This document shows, piece by piece, positions 25,172 through 31,963 of a stretch of 64,000 nt of DNA. The notes below the pieces were generated by a model. The model had not been told where the DNA came from and searched no databases. It worked only from the letters and a program-made list of their open reading frames with translations. Made by a program: the position numbers and the translations under genes. Location of the stretch: assembly GCA_020444545.1 (NCBI GenBank), contig JAHLKT010000001.1, forward strand, positions 310,001-374,000, in the 5' to 3' direction. Source of the DNA: Desulfarculaceae bacterium. GTDB lineage: Bacteria > Desulfobacterota > Desulfarculia > Desulfarculales > Desulfarculaceae. Every line of letters starts with the position of its first letter. Position 1 is the first letter of the stretch.

Positions 25172-26215
25172 ATGGGCGACGACCCCAAGCTGGCCGAAAA
25201 AGCCCGCGCCGCCGGTTGAGCCGCCAAGATAGGTCCGGCGGATCTGGCGCGCATACTCCAGGGGCTGCCCACGGAAGAGCACCCCGACTTGTTGGTGGGC
25301 CTGAACACCGCCGACGACGCCGGGGTCTATCGTCTCACCGATGAGATCGCCCTGATCCAGACCCTGGACTTCTTCACCCCCATCGTCAACGACCCCTACC
25401 TCTTCGGGCGCATCGCGGCCACCAACGCCCTGAGCGACGTGTACGCCATGGGCGGACGCCCGCTCACCGCCATGAACATCTGCTGCTTCCCGGTGAAGGA
25501 CCACCCGGTGGAGATTTTCCGCGAGGTGCTCCGGGGGGGCATGGACGCGGTGCACCAGGCGGGCGCGGTCTTGGCCGGGGGGCATTCGGTGGAGGACCCG
25601 GAGCTGAAGTACGGCCTCAGCGTCACCGGGGTGGTGCACCCGGACCAGCTGGTGACCAACGCGGGCCTGAGCGCGGGCCAGGTCTTGGTGCTCACCAAGC
25701 CCCTGGGCACCGGGGTGATCGCCACGGCCTTGAAGGCAGGCCTGGCCAGCCAGGAGGCGGTGGCCAGCGCGGTGGAGGTGATGACCGCGCTCAACGCCCC
25801 GGCCGCCGAGGTGATGAGCGCCTGCGGGGTCAAGGGAGCCACGGACATCACCGGCTTCGGGCTCATCGGCCACGCCCTGGAGCTGGCCTCGGCCTCGGGC
25901 GTGGGCCTGGAGATCGAGGCGGGCGCGGTGCCCATCATCCCCGAGGCGCGGGAAATGGCGGCCATGGGCCTGGTGCCCCTGGGCAGCCACGCCAACCGCA
26001 ACTTCTGCGCGCATAATTTGAGCTTCCGGGGAACCCCGGAGGAGATTCAGGTGGATCTCTTGGCCGACGCCCAGACTTCGGGAGGCATGCTCCTGGGCCT
26101 GGACCCGGATCAGGCTGATCGGGCCTTGGACCTGCTTGCCGAGCGGGGAATCAAGGGCGCGGTGATCGGCCGGGCGGTGGCCGAGCATCCCGGCGTGCTG
26201 GAGCTGATCTTCTAG
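25172..26215 (+). CDS. selD: Selenide, water dikinase (selenophosphate synthase) with selenocysteine
   Basis: 347 residues when the in-frame TGA at 25217-25219 is read as selenocysteine (residue 16). GGAGA precedes ATG 25172. The context is RAAGUAAKIGP, where other SelD proteins have GxGC(U)xxKxxP, so Sec sits at the catalytic position. The rest is a full-length AIRS-type enzyme: DDAGVY metal site, TNALSDVYAMGG, AVLAGGHSVEDPE, GATDITGFGLIGH. It makes selenophosphate from selenide and ATP, needed for its own translation. Read without Sec, the gene would look 5'-truncated. Confidence 0.95.
25217..25245 (+). promoter_or_regulatory. SECIS-like element just after the selD UGA codon
   Basis: The UGA is followed at once by a small stem (CCGCC 25221-25225 with GGCGG 25237-25241) whose loop holds AGGTC (25231-25235). 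Bacterial SECIS hairpins start close behind the UGA and carry a GGU in the apical loop for SelB, as here. The stem is short and was judged by eye. Confidence 0.6.
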
Positions 26216-26231
26216 GCCGTTCTTCAGGCCC

Positions 26232-27302
26232 CTAGCGCGGGGCCTTGCCACCCTTCATAAGCTTTTGCAACTCAGCCAAGCGCTGGCGGCCCTGCGGGCT
26301 GTTGGGCGCCAAGCGCAGATACTGCTGCATGTCCGAGACGGCCTGGGGCAAACGACCCAGGTCCTGGTTCACCCCGGCCCGGTTGAACCAGGCCTCGGCC
26401 ATGTCGGGCTGCAACCGGATGGCCTGGTCCAGCTCCAGAAGGGCCTGCTCCAGGCGGCCCTCGTGGATCATCATGAAGGCCTTGTCATAGTGCAGTTCCG
26501 GGTTGTTGGGCTGCAAGGACAGGGCCCGGTCCAGGTCCTTCTCGGCCTCGGGGAGCTTGCCCAGGCGGTAGAGGCTCATGCCCCGCAGGCTGTAGCCCCC
26601 CGCGTCGGCCGGGTAGCGGGCCAACAGGCGGTTGCAGGCCTCCACCGCCCGCTGCCACTGGCCTTGGCGGGCCAGGGCCTGGCCCAGGTTGTACCAGGCG
26701 TTCTGCGAGGCGGGCTCGATCTCCACCGAGCGCTTGAGGTCGGCCTCGGCCTTTTTGAAATCGCCCAAACGCAGATACACCGTGCCCCGGTTGTACAGGG
26801 CGGCGGCGTTGTCGGGGTTCAGCTTGAGAGCGCGGGAGAAGTCCTGCCCGGCGGTGGGCAGGTCGCCCAAGGCCGCGCGGCACTCGCCCCGCCACACGTA
26901 AGTCGTGGGGTTCTTGGGGGCGCGCTTGACGGCCTCGGCGAACAGGGGCATGGCCTGGGGGCAGCGGCCCAGATGGCTCAGGGCGCGGCCCCTCAGGGCA
27001 TAGGCCCCGGCCTGGGCGGGGTCCAGCTCGATGGCCTGGGCCAGGTCGGCCTCGGCCCCGGCCCACTTCCCAAGCCCCACCCGCAGACGTCCCCGGTTGT
27101 AATAGGCCGCGGCCAGGGCCTTCAGGTTTTTGGGCTGGGCCTCGATGACCCGGCTGAAGGCGGCCTCGGCCTGAGCGGTGTCCCCCGCCCTGGCCGCCGC
27201 CACCCCGGCCTGCACTTGCGCCATGGGGTCGGCGGCCAGCCCCGGCGCGGCCAGGAACAAGAGCAGGCCCAATACGGGCAAGGCGAGCAGGCGGTGGTTC
27301 AT
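26232..27302 (-). CDS. Secreted TPR-repeat protein
   Basis: 356 residues with a signal peptide (MNHRLLALPVLGLLLFLAA, cleavage near PGLAA) followed by about nine tetratricopeptide repeats, seen as recurring 34-residue units such as AAYYNRGRLRVGLGKWAGAE and AALYNRGTVYLRLGDFKKAE. TPRs make protein-binding superhelices; the partner is unknown. GGAGG precedes the ATG. It converges on selD with a 16-bp gap and lies at the end of no obvious operon. Confidence 0.85.
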   Translation of the reverse strand: MNHRLLALPVLGLLLFLAAPGLAADPMAQVQAGVAAARAGDTAQAEAAFSRVIEAQPKNLKALAAAYYNRGRLRVGLGKWAGAEADLAQAIELDPAQAGAYALRGRALSHLGRCPQAMPLFAEAVKRAPKNPTTYVWRGECRAALGDLPTAGQDFSRALKLNPDNAAALYNRGTVYLRLGDFKKAEADLKRSVEIEPASQNAWYNLGQALARQGQWQRAVEACNRLLARYPADAGGYSLRGMSLYRLGKLPEAEKDLDRALSLQPNNPELHYDKAFMMIHEGRLEQALLELDQAIRLQPDMAEAWFNRAGVNQDLGRLPQAVSDMQQYLRLAPNSPQGRQRLAELQKLMKGGKAPR

Positions 27303-27393
27303 GACAAGCCTCCGGGTTGAGCGGGGCGCGGCCCCCCGGTTTCACGAGCCCATCCTGCCAAAGCGGAGCGGCGGCTGTAAAGGGAAGCGTTTC

Positions 27394-27921
27394 CTAGAGG
27401 TCGAAGCTGAAGCCGCCCAGATACTCCGCCAGCGCGGCGGCGGCCTGGGGCGAGAGCTCCGGGCAGTCCCCCGGGCCCAGCACCCCCTGGGCGGCCAGGG
27501 TGGCGAAGACCAGGCAGGTGGGCCGCCCGCAGGCCCCGCAGCCGGCCTTGTTGGGCAATAGGCGCAGGATGTGCATCACCTGGGGCTCGGGGGCCGAGTC
27601 GGTGCTGGGGGTTATCTCGCCGCGCTGCTCCCAGGCCTGGTTGATCTCCCCTTGCAGCCAGGCCAGGATCTTGTCCGCCTCGGCCTCGTCGTTCAGGGCG
27701 TTGATGGCGATGCGGTCGTGGTGCACGGTGATGAGGCGGCCGTGCACCTTGAAGGTCACGGCGGGCGGGTCCAGCTGGTAATGATGGCCGCCGAGCTGGG
27801 TGTTGAGAAAAGGCAGGGCCTCGCCCACGTTCTGGTCCAGGTGGGCGATGCAGTGCAAAGACTCGAAGCCGGGGTTGCACTCGGGGCGGAAAATTTCCTT
27901 GCGCCAACTGCTCAGGAGCAT
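27394..27921 (-). CDS. Protein with C-terminal 4Fe-4S (CODH/ACS-type) domain
   Basis: 175 residues. The C-terminal part has the Cys pattern of the FeS domain found in the acetyl-CoA synthase complex and Rnf/HdrA-type proteins: NKAGCGACGRPTCLVFA followed by GDCPEL, i.e. CxxCxxxxC plus a distal Cys. Residues 1-110 are not recognised but hold conserved-looking aromatic and His residues (LHCIAHLDQN, GGHHYQLDP). It probably carries a [4Fe-4S] cluster in the cytoplasm. GGAGG precedes the ATG. Function unknown. Confidence 0.75.
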   Translation of the reverse strand: MLLSSWRKEIFRPECNPGFESLHCIAHLDQNVGEALPFLNTQLGGHHYQLDPPAVTFKVHGRLITVHHDRIAINALNDEAEADKILAWLQGEINQAWEQRGEITPSTDSAPEPQVMHILRLLPNKAGCGACGRPTCLVFATLAAQGVLGPGDCPELSPQAAAALAEYLGGFSFDL

Positions 27922-27960
27922 GGCCGTCCTCCGGTGGGGGTTGTGGGGGCGCGCTGGGGC

Positions 27961-28443
27961 CTACTCCACAGACGAATCTCCCCCGGCCGGGGTTACGCTT
28001 TTTTGCGCCGGCCGCACCACCAGGCAGGAGCAGGGAGCCCGGCGGCTGACCCGCTCGGCCACCGAGCCCAGGAGGAACAGCCCCACCCCGCTCAGGCCCT
28101 CGGCCCCCATGACCACCAGCCCGGCGTTGCTCTGGGCCAGCTCGTCCAGGATCTCCACGCTGGGCAGGCCGCGCCGCAGGCGCACCTTGACCGGATAGCC
28201 CCCGGCCTTTTGCACGTAGCGCTGGTCCATCTCCTGTTTCAGGCGCTCTTTGAGCTCCTCGCGGCTCAGGCCGCGCACCACGCCGGGTTTTTCGCCGGGC
28301 AGGGTGGGTGCCCCGGAGTGCACCACGTGCAACAGGATCAGCTCGGCCCCTTCGTCTTGGGCCTGCTCCAGGGCGGCGGCAAAGGCGGCATCGGCCTGGG
28401 GGCTGAAGTCCAGGCAGCAGACGATGCGGCGGTAGTTGGTCAT
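27961..28443 (-). CDS. Universal stress protein (UspA family)
   Basis: 160 residues, one Usp domain. It starts RRIVCCLDFSPQADAAF with the nucleotide-site Asp and has the ATP-binding signature VVMGAEGLSGVGLFLLGSVAERV (G-2x-G-9x-G-S type), so the ATP-binding subclass is likely. A Lys/Arg-rich segment and the SREELKERLKQEMDQRY helix separate the two halves. It sits 10 bp downstream of the TetR-type gene on the same strand and may be controlled with it. Confidence 0.9.
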   Translation of the reverse strand: MTNYRRIVCCLDFSPQADAAFAAALEQAQDEGAELILLHVVHSGAPTLPGEKPGVVRGLSREELKERLKQEMDQRYVQKAGGYPVKVRLRRGLPSVEILDELAQSNAGLVVMGAEGLSGVGLFLLGSVAERVSRRAPCSCLVVRPAQKSVTPAGGDSSVE

Positions 28444-28453
28444 TTATTTAGCC

Positions 28454-29065
28454 TTAAGGACGCACGGCGGCGGCGAAGACGTCCTGCTGCCGGGCCAGGT
28501 AATGGGCGAAGCTCAGGCCGCGCCGCTTGTAGTGCCAGGCCTTGAGGGCCCAGGCGTGGCCGGCCATGACGATGTCGTAGGCGGCCAGGTCGGTGTCCAT
28601 GGCCCGGAACTCGCCGCTGGCCACGCCCTCGTCCAGGATGTTCTTGAACACCTCCACGCCCTCGCGCTCCAGCTGCATGATGCGCTTGCGGCCCTCCTTG
28701 CCCAGGGTCAGGGAGTCGCGGTAGACCAACACCACCTTGGCCGCGTCGGAATCCACCACCTTGAAGAACTGGGCCATGGCTTCCAAGAGGCGGTCCAGGG
28801 CGGGCGCGCCGTCCACCACCGCCTCCTGCACCCCGGCGCAGAACTTGGTCTGCAGCCGCTCCATGATCAAGAGCATGATGTCCGAGGGCTTCTTGACGAA
28901 CTGGTAGGTGACCGGGGTGGAGATTCCGGCGGCCACGGCGATCTCGTCCACCGAGGCCGAGCGCCCCTTCTTCTCGTACAGCCGGGCCGCCGCCTCGGCC
29001 ACGCGGTCGCGCATCTGCTCCAGCTCCTGGTCTCCGTTGTGCTCCGGGGCCTTGCACTCGCTCAT
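28454..29065 (-). CDS. TetR-family transcriptional regulator
   Basis: 203 residues from ATG 29065, with GGAGG six bases upstream. The N-terminal helix-turn-helix spans about residues 20-65 (AEAAARLYEKKGRSASVDEI then AGISTPVTYQFVKKPSDIM); the remaining helices form the ligand-binding and dimer domain (about 70-200). The ligand and targets are unknown; the universal stress gene directly downstream is the obvious candidate member of its operon. Confidence 0.85.
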   Translation of the reverse strand: MSECKAPEHNGDQELEQMRDRVAEAAARLYEKKGRSASVDEIAVAAGISTPVTYQFVKKPSDIMLLIMERLQTKFCAGVQEAVVDGAPALDRLLEAMAQFFKVVDSDAAKVVLVYRDSLTLGKEGRKRIMQLEREGVEVFKNILDEGVASGEFRAMDTDLAAYDIVMAGHAWALKAWHYKRRGLSFAHYLARQQDVFAAAVRP

Positions 29066-29136
29066 CTTCAACCTCCATGGCTTCAGGACCGGCCTATGTC
29101 TAAATTATAGCCTTATCCCCGGCCATGCGGGGCGGG

Positions 29137-29370
29137 TTATGCCACGGCCAGCAGATGCTTGAGGCGGCCGGGGCCCAGGCCGCTCTCCCGGGCGATGGCC
29201 GAGAGGGTGCCCTTGGCCATCTCGTCATGGTCGGGCACGGTCAGGCGGCGGTGGGGCGGGGCCGCGCGGCGCAGCACCATATGGCTGCCCTTCTGGTGGC
29301 TCAGCTCGAAGCCCGCCCGGCCCAGGGCCTTGACCACCTCCCGCCCGGAAACCACCGGCCAGCCGCTCAC
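29137..29370 (-). CDS. hicA: HicA-type toxin (mRNA interferase family)
   Basis: 77 residues from GTG 29370, overlapping the hicB stop by four bases. The fold is the small double-stranded RNA-binding-like HicA/YcfA domain: GREVVKALGRAGFELSHQKG with catalytic His at residue 30 in the GSHMVLRR motif, then the LTVPDHDEMAKGTLSAI segment. HicA cleaves mRNA when free of HicB. Its start was placed by the hicB overlap and the family's length. Confidence 0.85.
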   Translation of the reverse strand: MSGWPVVSGREVVKALGRAGFELSHQKGSHMVLRRAAPPHRRLTVPDHDEMAKGTLSAIARESGLGPGRLKHLLAVA

Positions 29371-29570
29371 GGCTTTTGCCCGCCCAGGCAGTCGGCCAGG
29401 GCCTCGCCCCGGCGGTCCAGGCACTCTTGGTAGGCCTCCATGGCCTCGCTCAGGTTGGCCTTGGCCTCGGCCTGGCTTTTGCCCTGGCTGATGCAGCCGG
29501 GCATCCCCGGGCACACGGCCACCCAGGCGCCGTCCTCGTCCTGCTCGATGATGATGGGTTGGTCGCTCAT
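29367..29570 (-). CDS. hicB: HicB-type antitoxin (short form)
   Basis: 67 residues: MSDQPIIIEQDEDGAWVAVC, then the family motif PGMPGCISQGKSQAEAKANL and a final helix. This is the partial RNase H-like fold that binds HicA. Longer HicB proteins add a DNA-binding domain; it is absent here, so autoregulation may need another protein or none. The order hicB then hicA is one of the two usual arrangements. Confidence 0.85.
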   Translation of the reverse strand: MSDQPIIIEQDEDGAWVAVCPGMPGCISQGKSQAEAKANLSEAMEAYQECLDRRGEALADCLGGQKP

Positions 29571-29588
29571 GAAATATCCGGGCTTGCC

Positions 29589-29924
29589 TCAGGGGGCCAG
29601 GAACACCTGCTCCCCGAACTTCTCCTTGAGTGCGGTGGCCAGGGCCTCGGCCGCGGCCTGGTCCTCAAACTCCACCATTAGCTCGCCGCCCTGGCCCACG
29701 GTGAGATGGCCGTGGGCCGTTACCACCGGCTCGATATCCCCGGACTCCACGGTCCACCAGCCCTTGGTGCGGCGCAAAAGCTCCGGCCCCTTGAGGTGGC
29801 GGGGGGTGACCAGATCTATGCTGCGGTAAAAGGCGGACCACCCGATCTGGGGCGGGGCCTTGAGCACCGGGCTCACCGGATCGTGGTAGATGCGGCAGCG
29901 GCCGAACAGGCGCAAACGGATCAT
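29589..29924 (-). CDS. Hypothetical protein
   Basis: 111 residues with no family I recognise. It is a small alpha/beta protein: basic start (MIRLRLFGRCRIYHDP), a middle rich in aromatics (GWSAFYRSIDLVTPRHLKG, KGWWTVESGD) and a C-terminal amphipathic helix (QAAAEALATALKEKFGEQ). ATGA overlap with the preceding helical protein's stop (29921-29924) shows that it is translated and coupled. Cytoplasmic by composition. Confidence 0.55.
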   Translation of the reverse strand: MIRLRLFGRCRIYHDPVSPVLKAPPQIGWSAFYRSIDLVTPRHLKGPELLRRTKGWWTVESGDIEPVVTAHGHLTVGQGGELMVEFEDQAAAEALATALKEKFGEQVFLAP

Positions 29925-30256
29925 GAGCCCTTCTCCAACAGCGCGGCCAGAGCCGGGACCTCGGGCAGGGCGCCCTCCGGCAGGCTCAGGCCGCCGGCGG
30001 TGAGCAGCCGCCCCAGGCAGAGCAGATAGAGCGCGGCGGCCTCTTCCGGCTGGCGGGCCAGGCCCTGGCTCAGAGCGCTGGGCCAGGCCGCCTCGAAGGC
30101 ATCGCGCGCCTTCTGCCGCCAGGCGCGCAGGCGCGGGTCCCAGGCCTTCAGGCCGCTGCGGCCCAGCAGTTCGGCCTCGGCAGCCTCCAGGGCCGCGAAC
30201 ACGGCGCGCATGGCCCGCACCGAGGGGTCGGCGGCAAAGGGGTCGGCCTGGTTCAC
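29921..30256 (-). CDS. Hypothetical helical protein
   Basis: 111 residues from GTG 30256, which overlaps the glycosyltransferase stop (GTGA). Nearly all helix: VRAMRAVFAALEAAEAELLG, RLRAWRQKARDAFEAAWP, EEAAALYLLCLGRLLTAGG. No family recognised and no signal or membrane segment. Its tight overlaps on both sides argue that it is a real gene acting in the same operon as the glycosyltransferase. Confidence 0.55.
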   Translation of the reverse strand: MNQADPFAADPSVRAMRAVFAALEAAEAELLGRSGLKAWDPRLRAWRQKARDAFEAAWPSALSQGLARQPEEAAALYLLCLGRLLTAGGLSLPEGALPEVPALAALLEKGS

Positions 30257-31422
30257 GGCCTGGCCTCTTGGGCGCGCTGATAGGTCTGCTTCAATCGGGC
30301 CATAAGCTTGTCCTCGTCCAGGTGTTGCCGCACCCAGTCCCTCCCGGCCCGGCCCAGGCCACGGGCCAGGGCGGAATCGGCGGCCAAACGGTCGGCGGCC
30401 TCGGCCAGGGCGCGGGCGTCGCCGGGAGCGGCGGCCAGGCCGTGCTCGCCGGGGCGGAGCCACTCGGGCACCCCGCCCACCGGCGCGGCGGCCACCGGAG
30501 TGGCCCGGCTCAGCGCCTCGGGCCCCACCAGGCCCCAGGGCTCGGCCCACAGGCTGGGCACCCACAGGCTGGCCGCTCCGGCCAACAGCGCGCCCATCCT
30601 AGCACGATCGGCCCAGCCTTCAAAGATCAGCCGCCCGCCCGAGGCACTGGCGGCCCGAGCCACCTCCCCGGCCAGGGGGCCGTCGCCCGCCACCACCAGG
30701 GGCAGGGGCTCGCTCAGCAGCTCCCTTGCCTCCAGGGCCACCCGCACCCCCTTGCGCCCTACCAGACGCCCGGCCAGCAGGTGATAGCCCCGCTCCCCTG
30801 TCCCCACGCGCGGGGGCAGCTCCACCGGCGGGGGCAGCACGCTGATGCGCGCCGGGTCCACCCCCACCAGGGCCAACTCGGAGGCCATGTAGTTGGAGAG
30901 CACCAGCACCCGGCCCATGGCCTGGAGCGCCTCCAGGCGGGCCCGGGTCAGCTCCAGCATCCGGCGGCCATAGTCCGGGTCGTCGAAGCAGGCCAGGCAC
31001 TCCGGCCCCATGGCCCGGTCGCAAAGGCGGCCATCGGGCAAGAGCTTGCCCCGGCCCGGGCAGAAGAGGCGATGGTCCTGCACGGTCATCACCGTGGGCC
31101 CGGCCTCGGCGGCCAGGGCCATGAGCCCCGGGTCCATGAGGTTGTGCACATGGATAAGCTCGGGCGCGAAGGCGTCGATGGCCTCGCCCAGGCGGGCGCG
31201 GGCCGCCTGGCCCCCCCGCGCGCTCAGGCCGGAGCGGTCCAGGCCCTTGACCCGCTGCCAGGGGCCGATCTCGACCCGCTCGGCCGGGGGCAGGCTGGCG
31301 TCGTCAAAACCCACGGCCAAGAGCGTGTCGTCGCGCCCTTGCAGCCGGGCCAACAGGCTGAGCAAATGGCGCTCGGCCCCGCCCCGGGCCGAAAGCCGGT
31401 CGTGTAAGTGCAAGACCCTCAT
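30253..31422 (-). CDS. GT4-family glycosyltransferase
   Basis: 389 residues from ATG 31422 (an in-frame ATG four codons upstream is also possible). GT-B fold: N-terminal HDRLSARGGAERHLLSLLAR (donor/acceptor lobe with GGAER), a Cys-rich loop LFCPGRGKLLPDGRLCDRAM with CLACFDD that may bind metal, and the C-terminal GRLVGRKGVRVALEA, VVAGDGPL and LWAEPWGLVGPEAL with its EPxGxxxxE motif. It transfers a sugar from an activated donor, likely to a surface glycan. It is first in a five-gene leftward string ending in hicA. Confidence 0.85.
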   Translation of the reverse strand: MRVLHLHDRLSARGGAERHLLSLLARLQGRDDTLLAVGFDDASLPPAERVEIGPWQRVKGLDRSGLSARGGQAARARLGEAIDAFAPELIHVHNLMDPGLMALAAEAGPTVMTVQDHRLFCPGRGKLLPDGRLCDRAMGPECLACFDDPDYGRRMLELTRARLEALQAMGRVLVLSNYMASELALVGVDPARISVLPPPVELPPRVGTGERGYHLLAGRLVGRKGVRVALEARELLSEPLPLVVAGDGPLAGEVARAASASGGRLIFEGWADRARMGALLAGAASLWVPSLWAEPWGLVGPEALSRATPVAAAPVGGVPEWLRPGEHGLAAAPGDARALAEAADRLAADSALARGLGRAGRDWVRQHLDEDKLMARLKQTYQRAQEARP

Positions 31423-31963
31423 GGTCCCCACCATACAACGAGACGCCCCCTCAGGGCACGGCCCGGAAAGCCCGAAAGCGGCCCCGCCGGGGATTCTGGC
31501 AAATTTATATGCAAATACAATGCATTACCCCAAAAAACCCACCAAGAGGCCCCCTTACTAAATTGTAAAAAATCCCGTCACCCCGTGAAACGCCAGGTAT
31601 GCAAGCAAGGCAAGGGGTTAAGTGACAATTGATATCAGTTCCTGACAATGCGCCAAAAAATGCGTTTTAAGGGTTGACACCCCCATATGTAGTGTACGAA
31701 GATGAGAGCCGTACAACATAGCGGGTAAGGAGCGGCACAAGCAGGCCGTTCACGTTTTTGGAGCTAAAACAGGGCCTAGGGCGATGCGGCACATGGGGCG
31801 AAAAGCAGGCGGGCGGCTGAGAGATGTTCTCGGGCGCGCTCGCGTTTTCGCGGACCGGGCCCAGGGCCTTGGCGTGGCGGCTGCCCCTCGGGCGGTCCAA
31901 TAATAAGGGCCTGGCGGCAGGCACCCCCCAGGGGGGCAACCAAAGTGGCGGGAGATATTGAAG
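31423..31963. other. Divergent intergenic region upstream of nrdD
   Basis: About 540 bp between the leftward glycosyltransferase and nrdD. The left half (31490-31680) is AT-richer than the rest and should hold promoters for both directions. The right half contains the TTGACA/NrdR-box region (31674-31726) and then a ~235-base nrdD leader with several GC-rich inverted repeats but no pattern I can match to a known riboswitch. No gene is evident. Confidence 0.5.
31674..31726 (+). promoter_or_regulatory. Candidate nrdD promoter with tandem NrdR boxes
   Basis: TTGACA at 31674-31679 looks like a -35 element. Two sites resemble the 16-bp NrdR box (acaCwAtATaTwGtgt): CCCCCATATGTAGTGT at 31680-31695 (about 12 of 16) and GTACAACATAGCGGGT at 31711-31726 (about 10 of 16). 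They are exactly 31 bp apart, the spacing of known NrdR box pairs, and precede a ribonucleotide reductase gene. The -10 box is weak. Confidence 0.5.

Noticed and set aside
25289-26215. SelD starting at 25289 as a 308-residue protein
   Set aside because: It would lack the catalytic Sec/Cys and the start of the ATP-binding region; the frame is open upstream except for the UGA, which fits Sec.
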